Virus record (IMG/VR): IMGVR_UViG_3300045996_001458
Span: 1 to 64,000 of that record
Length of the DNA: 64,000 nucleotides
Strand: one strand, 5' to 3'
Source: a virus
This document shows positions 15,176-23,084 of the stretch, piece by piece. Every line of letters starts with the position of its first letter. Positions within the stretch are counted from its first letter, which is position 1. A model generated the notes under the pieces. It did no database searches and had not been told where the DNA came from. It saw only the letters and a program-made list of their open reading frames with translations. The position numbers were made by a program, and so were the translations under genes.

Positions 15176-15424
15176 TCAGGCGGGCATGTGCGGAGAGGCG
15201 GCGTTCAACGCGGCAAGGATCGCCTCCGAGCCGCCGCCGGACACTCCCTCGGCGGCGGCGCGGGCATCACGCACCGCCTGGGCCGGCACGTCGTCCTCGT
15301 GGGCGTCCGGCCATGCAGCGGTGAGGATCATCCACACCTGGTGGTCGGGATGATTGAACGCGAACCCGGGCACGGTAGCCACCTTCACGGCGGCGGCGAG
15401 TCGGGCGGCGGTCACAGCACTCAC
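15176..15424 (-). CDS. Small Ala-rich helical protein (82 aa)
   Basis: GTG start (VSAVTAARLAAAVK) preceded by GGAGG. Ala-rich helices and an acidic segment (AAWPDAHEDDVPAQ). Function unknown. Confidence 0.6.
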   Translation of the reverse strand: MSAVTAARLAAAVKVATVPGFAFNHPDHQVWMILTAAWPDAHEDDVPAQAVRDARAAAEGVSGGGSEAILAALNAASPHMPA

Positions 15425-15493
15425 GGGAACCTCCGAGAGGGTGGTGTGCACAGTGGATTCTAGCAGTTTCCGCAGGTCAGAGCACGTTCAACG

Positions 15494-15820
15494 TCACTTG
15501 TCCCGCTTCGACCGACGCCGCTCGGCGATCACCCCGATGGTGTAACCGCACAGGATCAGGGACACGCCGATGGCAACACTGGCCAGGACCTGAAGAGACA
15601 TCGGGACACCTTCCGGGGAGGGTTCGGGGGGAACAGGGAACGTAGCCGGTTGGACCGTCGCACAACCCGGCCATCCGCAGGTGCTCGACCCGCCCGGCGG
15701 ATCACACTCCGGGTACCTGCCACACGGAGACGGGACGTCGACCTGCTCGGCGTAGCCCATCTCCGCGAAGCACGACTGGCAGCCGTGGCAGGGGTGGACC
15801 GGGTTGGTCTCTGGGGTCAC
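15494..15820 (-). CDS. Cys-rich N-terminus plus transmembrane helix (108 aa)
   Basis: GTG start in a GTGA overlap. Residues 10-55 hold eight Cys (CHGCQSCFAEM, CGRYPECD, CGWPGC), and residues 75-98 (LQVLASVAIGVSLILCGYTI) form one transmembrane helix with a basic tail. An internal ATG at residue 74 with a GGAAGG site could make the membrane part alone, so this may be two proteins. Confidence 0.6.
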   Translation of the reverse strand: MTPETNPVHPCHGCQSCFAEMGYAEQVDVPSPCGRYPECDPPGGSSTCGWPGCATVQPATFPVPPEPSPEGVPMSLQVLASVAIGVSLILCGYTIGVIAERRRSKRDK

Positions 15821-16140
15821 GGGGACTCGCCGAGAACTTGGCGGGCGAAGGCCAGGGCGGCCCGGTCGCTGCCGTTCACCCAGTTCTCGACGTCACGGGC
15901 GTGGTGCATCCGGACCCGTCGCTCCGCCACCTCGTACTGGGCACCGGCGTAGCGCAGCCACTCCACGAGAGGAGGAGCCGCAGGTGGACCGATGAGCCTT
16001 GCCCACGCCGCTCCTGCTTCGCTCAGGTCGGCACCGCGCACCTCGCGGTCCCAGTACTGCGGCGTGCGGAAGGCCTCCACCCGCTGCTCGATCAGTGCAG
16101 CTGCTCTCCCTAGGAGAGCAGAAGGGGACTCGGTCACCAC
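15817..16140 (-). CDS. Hypothetical helical protein (107 aa)
   Basis: GTG start near the upstream stop. Mostly helical with conserved-looking WDREV and WLRYAGAQYEVAERRVRM. No family recognised. Confidence 0.65.
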   Translation of the reverse strand: MVTESPSALLGRAAALIEQRVEAFRTPQYWDREVRGADLSEAGAAWARLIGPPAAPPLVEWLRYAGAQYEVAERRVRMHHARDVENWVNGSDRAALAFARQVLGESP

Positions 16141-16415
16141 GGGCTCTCCTCAGGCTTCTCGTCCAACACGCGTCGGACCTTGTCGAGCTTGGTCCGGAGG
16201 AGTTCGGCCTCGCGTTCGGCACGGTCGGCCCGGATCACTGCTTCCTGCCACTGCCTCGTCAGAGCGGTCTCTTCGAGGCGGTCCTGGACGGCGTTGACCT
16301 GCTCGATGACGTCGGCAGACAGCCCGCAGTAGGGGCACGGACGTTCCTCTCGAACGGCAGCGCGGACCGCACTCGTATGGGCGTTGCAGCCTGGACATGT
16401 GGACTTGTCGCTCAT
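16134..16415 (-). CDS. Zinc ribbon plus coiled coil (93 aa)
   Basis: CPGC at residues 7-10 and CPYC at 27-30 form a classic four-Cys zinc ribbon, followed by a coiled coil (EREAELLRTKLDKVRRVL). Such proteins often bind nucleic acid or assemble with partners; role unknown. ATGA overlap with the upstream gene. Confidence 0.7.
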   Translation of the reverse strand: MSDKSTCPGCNAHTSAVRAAVREERPCPYCGLSADVIEQVNAVQDRLEETALTRQWQEAVIRADRAEREAELLRTKLDKVRRVLDEKPEESPW

Positions 16416-16690
16416 TCGGTCTCCTCTCGACCATCAGGGATAGAGCGGGCCTGCGGCACTCCGGCGAGGCTTTCGCGGCAGTCGTGACCGCAGTAGGCCG
16501 GAAGACCGTCCACAAGGACGAACGCCGTGCATCTGCCACAGAACGCCGACGTGTGGTGATCACAACCACGGCACACACCGATCGGCTTCTCCGCTGTGGC
16601 GTAGTCCTCCGGGCGGATCGGCTCTGGTGTTCGCGGGCGGACGCGACGCTTCAACGAGGACGGCCCGCCGAAGCGTCGGCGCTGGCTCAC
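16412..16690 (-). CDS. Basic zinc-finger protein (92 aa)
   Basis: GTG start (VSQRRRFGGPSSLKRRVR). Basic N-terminus, then CRGCDHH, CGRC and CGHDC giving at least six Cys, likely one or two zinc fingers. Possible nucleic-acid binding; function unknown. Confidence 0.65.
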   Translation of the reverse strand: MSQRRRFGGPSSLKRRVRPRTPEPIRPEDYATAEKPIGVCRGCDHHTSAFCGRCTAFVLVDGLPAYCGHDCRESLAGVPQARSIPDGREETE

Positions 16691-17193
16691 GTCGCCTCCT
16701 TCACGGGTAGTCCACGCTCGGCGTACCGGGCGGTCAACTTGTCGATGTTGGCCTGCATCACGTCGGACATCGTCCAGCCGTACACCTCGGCGGCCCGCGC
16801 CAACGTCTGCCACGCGAAGCCCAACGCGTTGGCCACCTCCAGCTCGGTCGGCCAGTGGGCGACACGGTCGCGGCCCCACTTCTCCATCAGGCCGGACACC
16901 TTCGCGCAGGCGATGGATAGGGCGCGGTCGGGGTCCAGATAGGGCAGCCGCTCGAACTCCACCGGCTCGGTGAGCCACCTGACACCCGTGGCGGTGACAT
17001 CGGTGAAACGGACGATGTTCCACGCGACGTCCCCCAGTTCGGAGAGCAGCTCGTTACCGACGTTGCCCGCCGAGCAGGCCTCCATCACCTCCCCAGCTTC
17101 CGCGGTGAGGCCGTGGATGAGGGACGCCCACAGGACGTCCTCGCGGTGGTTGCCGAAGCGTTTGGCTTCGCGCATGTAGGTCTCGATGTCCAC
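16687..17193 (-). CDS. MazG-like nucleotide pyrophosphohydrolase (168 aa)
   Basis: The helix EAGEVMEA followed by ELLSELGDVAWNI matches the MazG/HisE four-helix Mg-binding signature (EExxE then ExxD). Members hydrolyse (d)NTPs to NMP and pyrophosphate, or alarmones; phage versions are thought to adjust nucleotide or (p)ppGpp pools. The C-terminal half is less typical. GTG 17193 lies 8 nt after GGAG, better than the TTG two codons earlier. Confidence 0.8.
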   Translation of the reverse strand: MDIETYMREAKRFGNHREDVLWASLIHGLTAEAGEVMEACSAGNVGNELLSELGDVAWNIVRFTDVTATGVRWLTEPVEFERLPYLDPDRALSIACAKVSGLMEKWGRDRVAHWPTELEVANALGFAWQTLARAAEVYGWTMSDVMQANIDKLTARYAERGLPVKEAT

Positions 17194-17256
17194 AGTCAAA
17201 ACTCCAATCGGAGGGGCGGGCCGGGCCGCCGTCGTGGCGACCCGGCGGCGGAACGA

Positions 17257-17400
17257 TCAGAAACCAATGCGGAACCAGAACCGGAACCTCTTCTTCTTGT
17301 TCTTGTTCGGGTTCCAGTCGGCCCCGCAGTCCTTGCATTCCATGTAGCCGTCGCCGAAGTCACTGGCCTTGACATTCTCGCTGCCGCAAATGGGGCACAT
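17257..17400 (-). CDS. Zinc-ribbon microprotein (47 aa)
   Basis: MCPICGSENVK and ECKDCGADW give a four-Cys zinc ribbon, followed by a basic aromatic tail (KNKKKRFRFWFRIGF). AAGGAG lies 7 nt before ATG 17400. Function unknown; resembles transcription-type ribbons. Confidence 0.7.
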   Translation of the reverse strand: MCPICGSENVKASDFGDGYMECKDCGADWNPNKNKKKRFRFWFRIGF

Positions 17401-17485
17401 GACGTTCTCCTTATCGATCTTTCGCCGACCGGCCGTCGGGTAGGTGCCGGGCCGCCACGTTCGACGGCCCGACCGGTGATGGGAT

Positions 17486-17590
17486 CTACCACTGGATCCA
17501 GCCGTGGTCCGGGCAGGACGGGTTCGGGTTACCCGTCTGGCCACCGGAGCAGGTGCACGCGTTCAGGACGGGCCTCGCGATGAAGTTCAT
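17486..17590 (-). CDS. Cys-rich microprotein (34 aa)
   Basis: Translated directly: MNFIARPVLNACTCSGGQ... ending HGWIQW. Three Cys plus a His late in the chain; GAGAGGA precedes ATG 17590. Too short for default gene callers. Function unknown. Confidence 0.55.
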   Translation of the reverse strand: MNFIARPVLNACTCSGGQTGNPNPSCPDHGWIQW

Positions 17591-17648
17591 GACAGTTCCT
17601 CTCGATTCGGGTACTTCTAGTGGTTCGCTGTTGAGTGACAGTCGCCTG

Positions 17649-17885
17649 TCACTCGCACTCCTCGCCCTCGGTCACCGGCTCGGAGTCGATGACGGTGAGG
17701 AACTCCGGGGCGAGGTTGCCGGCGATGTATCCGGGCCTCATCGGCTCGCCGAAATTGCCCGGGTCCACCACTTCGGCGACGTACCGCCCTGAGGTGTGGT
17801 CACGCCGCCGCACGATCGCGGTGAACCGCCGACCGTCCACCGCCCACTCCACGGTCTTGCCGATCAAGTCCATCGACTCGTTCAC
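17649..17885 (-). CDS. Small beta-rich protein (78 aa)
   Basis: GTG start (VNESMDLIGKTVEW). Strands VDGRRFTAIVRRRD and RYVAEVVDPG suggest a small SH3-like barrel. Acidic tail (EPVTEGEECE). Function unknown; GTGA overlap upstream. Confidence 0.65.
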   Translation of the reverse strand: MNESMDLIGKTVEWAVDGRRFTAIVRRRDHTSGRYVAEVVDPGNFGEPMRPGYIAGNLAPEFLTVIDSEPVTEGEECE

Positions 17886-18073
17886 TGCTCCGTCTCCCAC
17901 TGCCCTCGTCCCCAGTTCCACACGTTCCCTGCGCCGCGATGGTCGGTGAACGTGATGCGGCAGCAGGGCAGCGGGCAACCGTCAACGGGGTGGTCGAGAT
18001 GCTCCTGGACGTAGCTCGAAGTCTCGGTCGGAGTGCCGGAGGCTCCCGGCGTAGTCGCCTCAGAGTCGGTCAC
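17882..18073 (-). CDS. Small protein with CPLPCC motif (63 aa)
   Basis: GTG start (VTDSEATTPG). Disordered first third, then DGCPLPCCRITFTDHRG, a likely metal site or redox pair. Function unknown. Confidence 0.55.
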   Translation of the reverse strand: MTDSEATTPGASGTPTETSSYVQEHLDHPVDGCPLPCCRITFTDHRGAGNVWNWGRGQWETEQ

Positions 18074-18462
18074 GACTCCTCCTCGTCCACTTCGACAGCC
18101 TGAAGCGCGGTGATGGCGGCCATCCGGTTCTCGCGGGTGCGCTTCTTGTCCCACGTCTCCACGGCCTTGCGTGCGGCCCAGGACAGGTTCTGGTGGCGCA
18201 GGTTCTCCAGCACAGCCCGGGCCTCATCGCTGCCCGCGGGGGCGCAGAAGGCCAGCCGGAAGCCGTTGGCGGCCGTGGACTTGGTCATCAGTCCGTGGAT
18301 CTCGAACGTGTCCGTGCCGGCCGCGACGGTGAACGTCTCCGCCCACACCTTCGTTACCGTGGTCGTCGTGACTCCGCGCAGTTGGCGGCGATAGTTGTCC
18401 TCGGTCCAGATCACCACCTCCGCTCCCGGCTTCAACCAGTCGGGGCGCTCCACTTCGGTCAT
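18070..18462 (-). CDS. Hypothetical protein (130 aa)
   Basis: Starts MTEVERPDWLKPGAEVVIWT. A small beta domain (residues 10-60) precedes a long charged helix (ARKAVETWDKKRTRENRMAA). No family recognised. ATGA overlap with the 30-aa gene upstream. Confidence 0.65.
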   Translation of the reverse strand: MTEVERPDWLKPGAEVVIWTEDNYRRQLRGVTTTTVTKVWAETFTVAAGTDTFEIHGLMTKSTAANGFRLAFCAPAGSDEARAVLENLRHQNLSWAARKAVETWDKKRTRENRMAAITALQAVEVDEEES

Positions 18463-18551
18463 CCCTCCGCCTTCCACCATCCGCAGCAAGGGCACCAGCA
18501 CCACTCCCAGTCGTCGTCCGGTGTCGAGCGCACGAACACGTCGTCGGTCAT
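18459..18551 (-). CDS. Trp/Cys-rich microprotein (30 aa)
   Basis: MTDDVFVRSTPDDD followed by a compact WEWCWCPCCGWWK. Four Cys and five Trp in 13 residues are striking; GGGGAGAG precedes ATG 18551. Overlaps the next gene by 4 nt. Likely a tiny metal-binding peptide. Confidence 0.55.
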   Translation of the reverse strand: MTDDVFVRSTPDDDWEWCWCPCCGWWKAEG

Positions 18552-18582
18552 TGCTCTCCCCTTCCGGGAGTGAGAGGGATGG

Positions 18583-18807
18583 TCAGAGGCCGAGCAAGCC
18601 GCCGGACTCGCGGCGCTTCCACCACACGTCCAGCCGACGGGACTTGCGGTTGCCCATGCGCCACTGGACGCCGCACCTTCCGGGGCAGACGCCACGCGTG
18701 CGCGGTCCGTGCGCCCGCTTGTCCCACGTGGCGACGGCGTGGCACTCGGGGCAACGGTGCGGCTTGTCCTCGTTGCGGGTGACCCATCGCAGTTTGGCTG
18801 TGGTCAC
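18583..18807 (-). CDS. Basic zinc-ribbon protein (74 aa)
   Basis: GTG start (VTTAKLRWVTRNE) with AAGGAGAG upstream. CPEC and CPGRC form a zinc ribbon, with basic flanks (RMGNRKSRRLDVWWKRRES). Probable nucleic-acid binding; function unknown. Confidence 0.6.
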   Translation of the reverse strand: MTTAKLRWVTRNEDKPHRCPECHAVATWDKRAHGPRTRGVCPGRCGVQWRMGNRKSRRLDVWWKRRESGGLLGL

Positions 18808-18838
18808 GTCTCTCCTTGGTCTTGGTACGGGATATGGG

Positions 18839-19042
18839 TCAGGACAGGGGGCGGAGTCGGGTGAGGTCACCGGCCACGTTCAGGCGTTCCACCGTGAACA
18901 CCGTCAGTTCGTCCGCCGGCTCCCCGTCGAGCCACCACGTGCCACCCTCCGGGTTGTAGGCGAGGCGACCGGAGGCGTACAGGGCACGGACCTGTTCCTC
19001 AAGGAGCTGGACGGCCTGGGCGATGTCGTCTGTGTCGGCCAT
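18839..19042 (-). CDS. Small helical protein (67 aa)
   Basis: MADTDDIAQAVQLLEEQVRAL begins a helix, then a beta hairpin (GGTWWLDGEPADELTVFTV). Function unknown. Confidence 0.6.
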   Translation of the reverse strand: MADTDDIAQAVQLLEEQVRALYASGRLAYNPEGGTWWLDGEPADELTVFTVERLNVAGDLTRLRPLS

Positions 19043-19094
19043 GGTGCACTCCGTTCGGCTCGGTGGTGGGTGTTCGGCCCCTTCGGGGGAGGGC

Positions 19095-19415
19095 CTACGG
19101 CACTGACGGGGCGGAGGTCGCGGCGGCGTCTTCGAGGTGCTTCACCTTGGCCTGCAACCCGGCGATCTGCTCGCGCAACTGGTCCACGTACGTCTTGCCG
19201 TTCCACACCGGCTCGCCGTTCTCATCGGCGACCTCGTACGCCTCCATGTCCTCGAACACCACGTCCAGGCTGTACTTCCGCTTGTACCCGGAGCACTGAA
19301 GGCACAGAGACGGAACGCGCTCGTGCGCCTTCTCGACGGCCGATTCGTCGTCGTCAGCCTCGACCCTGATGGTCAGGTCGGCGTTCGGCATGAACCGGAC
19401 AAGGAACTCGGGCAT
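19095..19415 (-). CDS. Hypothetical protein with C-terminal coiled coil (106 aa)
   Basis: MPEFLVRFMPNADLTIRVEADD suggests an N-terminal strand-rich domain with CLQC; residues 78-96 (DQLREQIAGLQAKVKHLED) form a coiled coil. Function unknown. GGAG upstream of ATG 19415. Confidence 0.65.
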   Translation of the reverse strand: MPEFLVRFMPNADLTIRVEADDDESAVEKAHERVPSLCLQCSGYKRKYSLDVVFEDMEAYEVADENGEPVWNGKTYVDQLREQIAGLQAKVKHLEDAAATSAPSVP

Positions 19416-19505
19416 CTCTTCTCCTCGGGGTTGGGGGTCAGTCGGTCATCGGGACGAGACGACCGCAGGGGGCGGGGCGGGCGGTGGAGTGGTGGCCTCC
19501 CGGGA

Positions 19506-19823
19506 TTAGGCGTCGGTGTCCCACCGGAACGACCCGCCCTCGTAAGCGCAGGACCGGTCCGTGGTCTTGTACGTCGCGTCGCCGCCACCGTTGCCGCGCG
19601 CGTTGTTGATCGCCCACAGGTCGGCGTCCTGCACGGCCTCGTCGGCGCGGCGGAACAACTCGGCCAGCGGCGAGAACGCGTCGTACAGGTCGGCGTCGGT
19701 GCTGTCCATCAAGTCGCGGGCGGTGTGCAGGTGAGCGAGCGCCGCCTTGACGTGCCGGCCGACGAGCATGGCCGTGGCCCGGTCCATGACCACGGGCTTG
19801 ATGCCCTCCGGTTCGATGTGCAT
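19506..19823 (-). CDS. Hypothetical helical protein (105 aa)
   Basis: Starts MHIEPEGIKPVVMDRATAML with GGAAG upstream. Helical region with GRHVKAALAHLHTARDLMD, then a charged tail (RADEAVQDADLW). No family recognised. Confidence 0.6.
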   Translation of the reverse strand: MHIEPEGIKPVVMDRATAMLVGRHVKAALAHLHTARDLMDSTDADLYDAFSPLAELFRRADEAVQDADLWAINNARGNGGGDATYKTTDRSCAYEGGSFRWDTDA

Positions 19824-19892
19824 CGCTGCTTCCTTCCGGTCTGAACATCCGTGGCGTGGGCGCGTCCCCCGGCCGCGCCCCACCATGGCGGT

Positions 19893-20192
19893 TCAGGCGG
19901 ACGCGCGCGGCAGGACGCTGACCGGGACCTCGCGGGTGTCGGGGTCGCAACCGAGGGGGCAGCCGTAGGTGCAGGAGTGGATCAGCGCGTACCGGAGCAC
20001 CGCGCCCTGCTTGCGGACGTACAGCTTGCAGCCGTAGCCGCACTCCCGCATGACCTGCACCTCGGACCACTCGCGGACCGGCTTGACGTAGATCCGGACG
20101 TGCTGGGCGATCTCCCGGGCCTCGCTGCCCACGATCCGGATGCGGGTGGGCGCGGCGGTGTCGGTCGTGGACTGGGTGAGCGTGGCGGTCAT
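19893..20192 (-). CDS. Hypothetical Cys-containing protein (99 aa)
   Basis: MTATLTQSTTDTAAPTRIRI start with GGGAG upstream. Four Cys in CGYGCKLYV and CTYGCPLGC. Divergent from the plus-strand RHH gene; the three palindromic operators lie in the shared interval, so its transcription may be controlled by them. Confidence 0.65.
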   Translation of the reverse strand: MTATLTQSTTDTAAPTRIRIVGSEAREIAQHVRIYVKPVREWSEVQVMRECGYGCKLYVRKQGAVLRYALIHSCTYGCPLGCDPDTREVPVSVLPRASA

Positions 20193-20228
20193 GTCGTCTC
20201 CCTTGGCGGCGGTTCCGGGCCTTCCCCG

Positions 20229-20299
20229 GTGTCATGACACCACGGTACAGTGGGTGTCATGACACCGGCAAGAGGTTCAGCAGAGAAATGTCATGACAC
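20229..20299. promoter_or_regulatory. Three copies of operator palindrome GTGTCATGACAC
   Basis: Perfect copies at 20229-20240 and 20254-20265 and an 11/12 copy at 20288-20299, with centres 25 and 35 bp apart. They lie between the divergent starts of genes 19893 and 20310. The likely ligand is the ribbon-helix-helix protein encoded next to them, giving autoregulation; inferred. Confidence 0.75.
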
Positions 20300-20309
20300 C
20301 CTTAACGGC

Positions 20310-20495
20310 GTGACCGGCAGGAGCGGGAAGGGCACCGCGCGGCAGACCGTCCGCATCGACGAGGACCTGTGGGCCAAGCTCGGCGCGGCCTGCGAATCCG
20401 CCGGCATTGACCGGTCCGCCGCGTTGCGCGCGTTCGCCCGCTGGTACGTCGGGGAGGGCGACGCCGAACTCCCCGAGCGCCCTGCTCCCGAGTAG
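20310..20495 (+). CDS. Ribbon-helix-helix-type repressor (61 aa)
   Basis: One of few plus-strand genes in this arm. RQTVRIDEDLWAKL, then AGIDRSAALRAFARWYV, matches an RHH/CopG-like N-terminal strand and two helices. Starts at GTG 20310 with poor ribosome site; ATG 20259 in the same frame (MTPARG) would place the operators inside the gene. Likely binds the adjacent palindromes. Confidence 0.65.
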   Translation: MTGRSGKGTARQTVRIDEDLWAKLGAACESAGIDRSAALRAFARWYVGEGDAELPERPAPE

Positions 20496-20504
20496 CCCTC
20501 CCGG

Positions 20505-20642
20505 TCAGGCAGCGGACGGAGACGGCGGGTCGAACACCGCGGCCACCTCGTCCAACGCCTCGTACATCTCCTCCAGTGTCAGCCCCGGTCCGTCCGCCGT
20601 CACCGACCATCCGGCGGCGGGGACCTCCCATGCCCAACTCAT
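20505..20642 (-). CDS. Small acidic protein (45 aa)
   Basis: Translated directly: MSWAWEVPAAGWSVT... ending PPSPSAA. GAGGAG lies before ATG 20642. Contains a helix TLEEMYEALDEVAAVF. Convergent with the RHH gene. Function unknown. Confidence 0.55.
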   Translation of the reverse strand: MSWAWEVPAAGWSVTADGPGLTLEEMYEALDEVAAVFDPPSPSAA

Positions 20643-20682
20643 GTCGTCTCCTCTCGTGTCGTCAGTCGTGCGGTCACGCTGG

Positions 20683-20961
20683 TCACGATTGCGTCCGGGT
20701 GAGCTTCAGCCAGGACCACTGGTCGTCGTGCTCGGTGATCTCGTAGCCGTAGCCGTGCTTCATGGCCAACAGGTCGGCCTGCGGAACGTTGGCCAACTGG
20801 ATGGCCATCTCCAGGACGGGCGGACGCTCGTACTCCAGTCGCGCGTCGAGCGCGCCCATCTCCCAGCCCGCCACGTAGGACTGGTCGTCGTGGGGGCCGC
20901 CCTTGGTCGCGACGGTGACAAACGGCATCACCAGCCCGTAGCCCTGCTCTTCCTCGCTCAC
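20683..20961 (-). CDS. Hypothetical phage protein (92 aa)
   Basis: GTG start (VSEEEQGYGLVMPFVTVATKGG). The GGPHDDQSYVAGWEMGALDA segment resembles a small conserved actinophage family; function unknown. GTGA coupled to the RuvC-like gene. Confidence 0.65.
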   Translation of the reverse strand: MSEEEQGYGLVMPFVTVATKGGPHDDQSYVAGWEMGALDARLEYERPPVLEMAIQLANVPQADLLAMKHGYGYEITEHDDQWSWLKLTRTQS

Positions 20962-21515
20962 GCTGCCTCCTCGTTCGTCGGCCTGAGCTTCGCCACCACG
21001 TCGGCCCGGTAGTCCGTCACCGGGTACGGCAGGGGTCCATCGAGCAGGTGCACACCCACCGCGGCCAGCCACAGGGCGTCCCGCTCGTCGGAGCTGGTCG
21101 CCAGCACCTCGGGGAACGCCTCAGCCATGGCGGCCTTCATGGCGGCCTTGTCCGCACGCCCGTTGCCCGTCGCGTAGAGCTTCAGCGTGTTCGGGTGCAC
21201 TTCCACCACCCGGGCACCCCGGTAGACGAGCGCCGAGATGGCCAGATACCAGAGGCCCGCGCGTTCGTTGGTCGAGGTGGACGCCGGGTTCGGCACCATG
21301 GCCTCCACGACCACGAGGTCGGCCGGGTGGACCCAGTCCACGATGGCAGTCTTGAGCCGGTGCAGCACTTCGCAGCGATCCATGGGGTCGGCGAGCGTGG
21401 TCACGCCCGCCTCGCCCTTCTTGGCCGTCTCCATCACCGTGGTGCCCAGACCCCAGGTGATGCGGGCCAAGCCGCTGGAGGTGAGCGAGAGGTCAAGGCC
21501 GACGACGGCGCTCAC
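20958..21515 (-). CDS. RuvC-like Holliday junction resolvase (185 aa)
   Basis: RNase H-fold with four acidic positions in RuvC order: D8 in VVGLDLSLTSSG, E71 in DLVVVEAMV, and D143/D146 in SSDERDALWLAA. The ATGNGRADKAAM segment is typical of phage RuvC-like enzymes. Probably resolves branched DNA during replication or packaging. GTG 21515 in a GTGA overlap. It may also be viewed as a stand-alone RuvC domain in a genome whose IS110-type protein lacks one (46027). Confidence 0.85.
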   Translation of the reverse strand: MSAVVGLDLSLTSSGLARITWGLGTTVMETAKKGEAGVTTLADPMDRCEVLHRLKTAIVDWVHPADLVVVEAMVPNPASTSTNERAGLWYLAISALVYRGARVVEVHPNTLKLYATGNGRADKAAMKAAMAEAFPEVLATSSDERDALWLAAVGVHLLDGPLPYPVTDYRADVVAKLRPTNEEAA

Positions 21516-21859
21516 CAGGGCTCCTCGGTGCACTCGGCGTTCGCTTCCCAGCCTGTCGGGTATGCCTTGACCAGCTCGTCCCAGACGCCCACGCCGCTGT
21601 GCACCGCTCGCAGTTCGCTGCACGGGTAGGCCGCACCGCTCTTGGAGCAGAGCGCGCCGTCCTCGAACATCGGGCCGTGGTCGGCGAATACGGCAGCCGT
21701 GGTCAGGTCACCTGTCGACAGCAGCCGGTCTGCCTCCTTGGCGTGGGCCCCGTTGACTGCCATGAACGAGCCGGGCAGCCATGCCACGATGCCCGCCGCC
21801 GCCACGTGGATCTCGGCGTCGAGGAGCATCCGCTCCACGTCGCCCTCGTCGGGGCTCAC
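21512..21859 (-). CDS. Hypothetical protein (115 aa)
   Basis: GTG start (VSPDEGDVERMLLDAEIHV). Hydrophobic segment VAAAGIVAWLPGSFMAV and two C-terminal Cys (CSKSGAAYPCSEL). No family recognised. GTGA coupled on both sides. Confidence 0.65.
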   Translation of the reverse strand: MSPDEGDVERMLLDAEIHVAAAGIVAWLPGSFMAVNGAHAKEADRLLSTGDLTTAAVFADHGPMFEDGALCSKSGAAYPCSELRAVHSGVGVWDELVKAYPTGWEANAECTEEPW

Positions 21860-22689
21860 CCCCCACCGCCTTCGATGTCGTCGGCCGGGTCGGACCCGAC
21901 GACGTACTCGACGCTCATCGCCACCTCGCCGCACAGGCACGCGGTGGACTCGACCGTCGCCGTGCCTGGCCACCGGTGTCCGCCCGGAGGGCAAGTCGCG
22001 GGCACACCAGTCGCGGCGTCACCCGCCATCGCCGTCAGCACCGAGCACGGCGCGGGCACGAGCACGTCAACCTGCCCCTCCCACTCGCCCTGTTCCGGAC
22101 CGGTCAGGACCGAACACGCCAGGCACGCGACCGTCGGCGTGTCGCCGTAGCATCCCGCCGGGGTGTCGTGGTCGCAGTCACCCTCGGCGCAGCTCTCGTC
22201 CATCAGCAGCACCGGGCGATGCGCGGTCACATGCCCCAGCACCCGCGGCCAGCGTTCGCTGTCCGCGTCGTAGTCCCGCTCCGCACGGCGGTCGGCGAGG
22301 AGTCGTCGGCAGATCCGCACCGCGATCAGCGGATCGACCGGCACCAGGGACAGGGCGTGCGTCTCGGCGCCGGTCGGGGTGAGCACCGCGAGTTCGACCT
22401 CCTCCGTGCCGCGTTGGAGAGCGACGGACCACGCGCACTCCGGGCACAGCGTGTGGTTGTCGACGTGCCTGTTGCCGCGTGCGAAGCCGCCCCAGTGGCG
22501 GGCGATGACCGCGGTCGAGCCGCACTCCGTCGCAGCGCGGACGCGTCGGGCGGAACTGTCGCCCATCTCCACCGCGCGGACCGCGTGGTCGTGGCCGATG
22601 GCGTGGATCGGGCCGGGCCTGTCGTCGATGCCGATGACGTGCGACACGGCGGGGATGGGTGGTAGCGGTTCAACCTCGGTGTCGATCAC
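21856..22689 (-). CDS. Cys-rich hypothetical protein (277 aa)
   Basis: GTG start (VIDTEVEPLPP) in a GTGA overlap. CPECAW, CAEGDCDH, CYGD, CLACS and CLCGE suggest several metal sites across a mixed alpha/beta chain. Possibly a nucleic-acid-binding early protein; function unknown. Confidence 0.65.
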   Translation of the reverse strand: MIDTEVEPLPPIPAVSHVIGIDDRPGPIHAIGHDHAVRAVEMGDSSARRVRAATECGSTAVIARHWGGFARGNRHVDNHTLCPECAWSVALQRGTEEVELAVLTPTGAETHALSLVPVDPLIAVRICRRLLADRRAERDYDADSERWPRVLGHVTAHRPVLLMDESCAEGDCDHDTPAGCYGDTPTVACLACSVLTGPEQGEWEGQVDVLVPAPCSVLTAMAGDAATGVPATCPPGGHRWPGTATVESTACLCGEVAMSVEYVVGSDPADDIEGGGG

Positions 22690-23084
22690 GACTCGCCTCC
22701 GTCCGGCCCGCCATGCGATGCCGGGTGCCACCAGTCGCATGGCGGCTCGGTCTGCCTTCGGCGCAACCCCCGACCGTCGCGGATCTGCTGCGACAGGTCG
22801 GCCAGCATCGCGTTGAGCGTGTTCGAGATCGCCGCCAACCACATGCTGTTACCCGTGGCGTCGCCCTCCCACAGGTCCGCGATGGCGTGGATGGTGCCGA
22901 TCACCACGTCCTTCGCCGTGTGCGGTACGCCGGAGTCGGTCAGCCGCAGGAGCGTCGAGTGCAGACGTCGGGCCACCTCGCGTCCCATCTCCAAGTCGTC
23001 TTCGAAGCCGCCCGCCTTCGCGGCCCGGTCGAGGTCGTAGCGCACGGCGTCCACATCCGTGCGCGGGTTGCCGGTGTCGTTCAC
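22686..23084 (-). CDS. Helical hypothetical protein (132 aa)
   Basis: GTG start (MNDTGNPRTDVDAVRYDL). All-helical (ARRLHSTLLRLTDSG, TLNAMLADLSQQI) with a basic Trp-His C-terminus. Function unknown. Confidence 0.6.
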   Translation of the reverse strand: MNDTGNPRTDVDAVRYDLDRAAKAGGFEDDLEMGREVARRLHSTLLRLTDSGVPHTAKDVVIGTIHAIADLWEGDATGNSMWLAAISNTLNAMLADLSQQIRDGRGLRRRQTEPPCDWWHPASHGGPDGGES

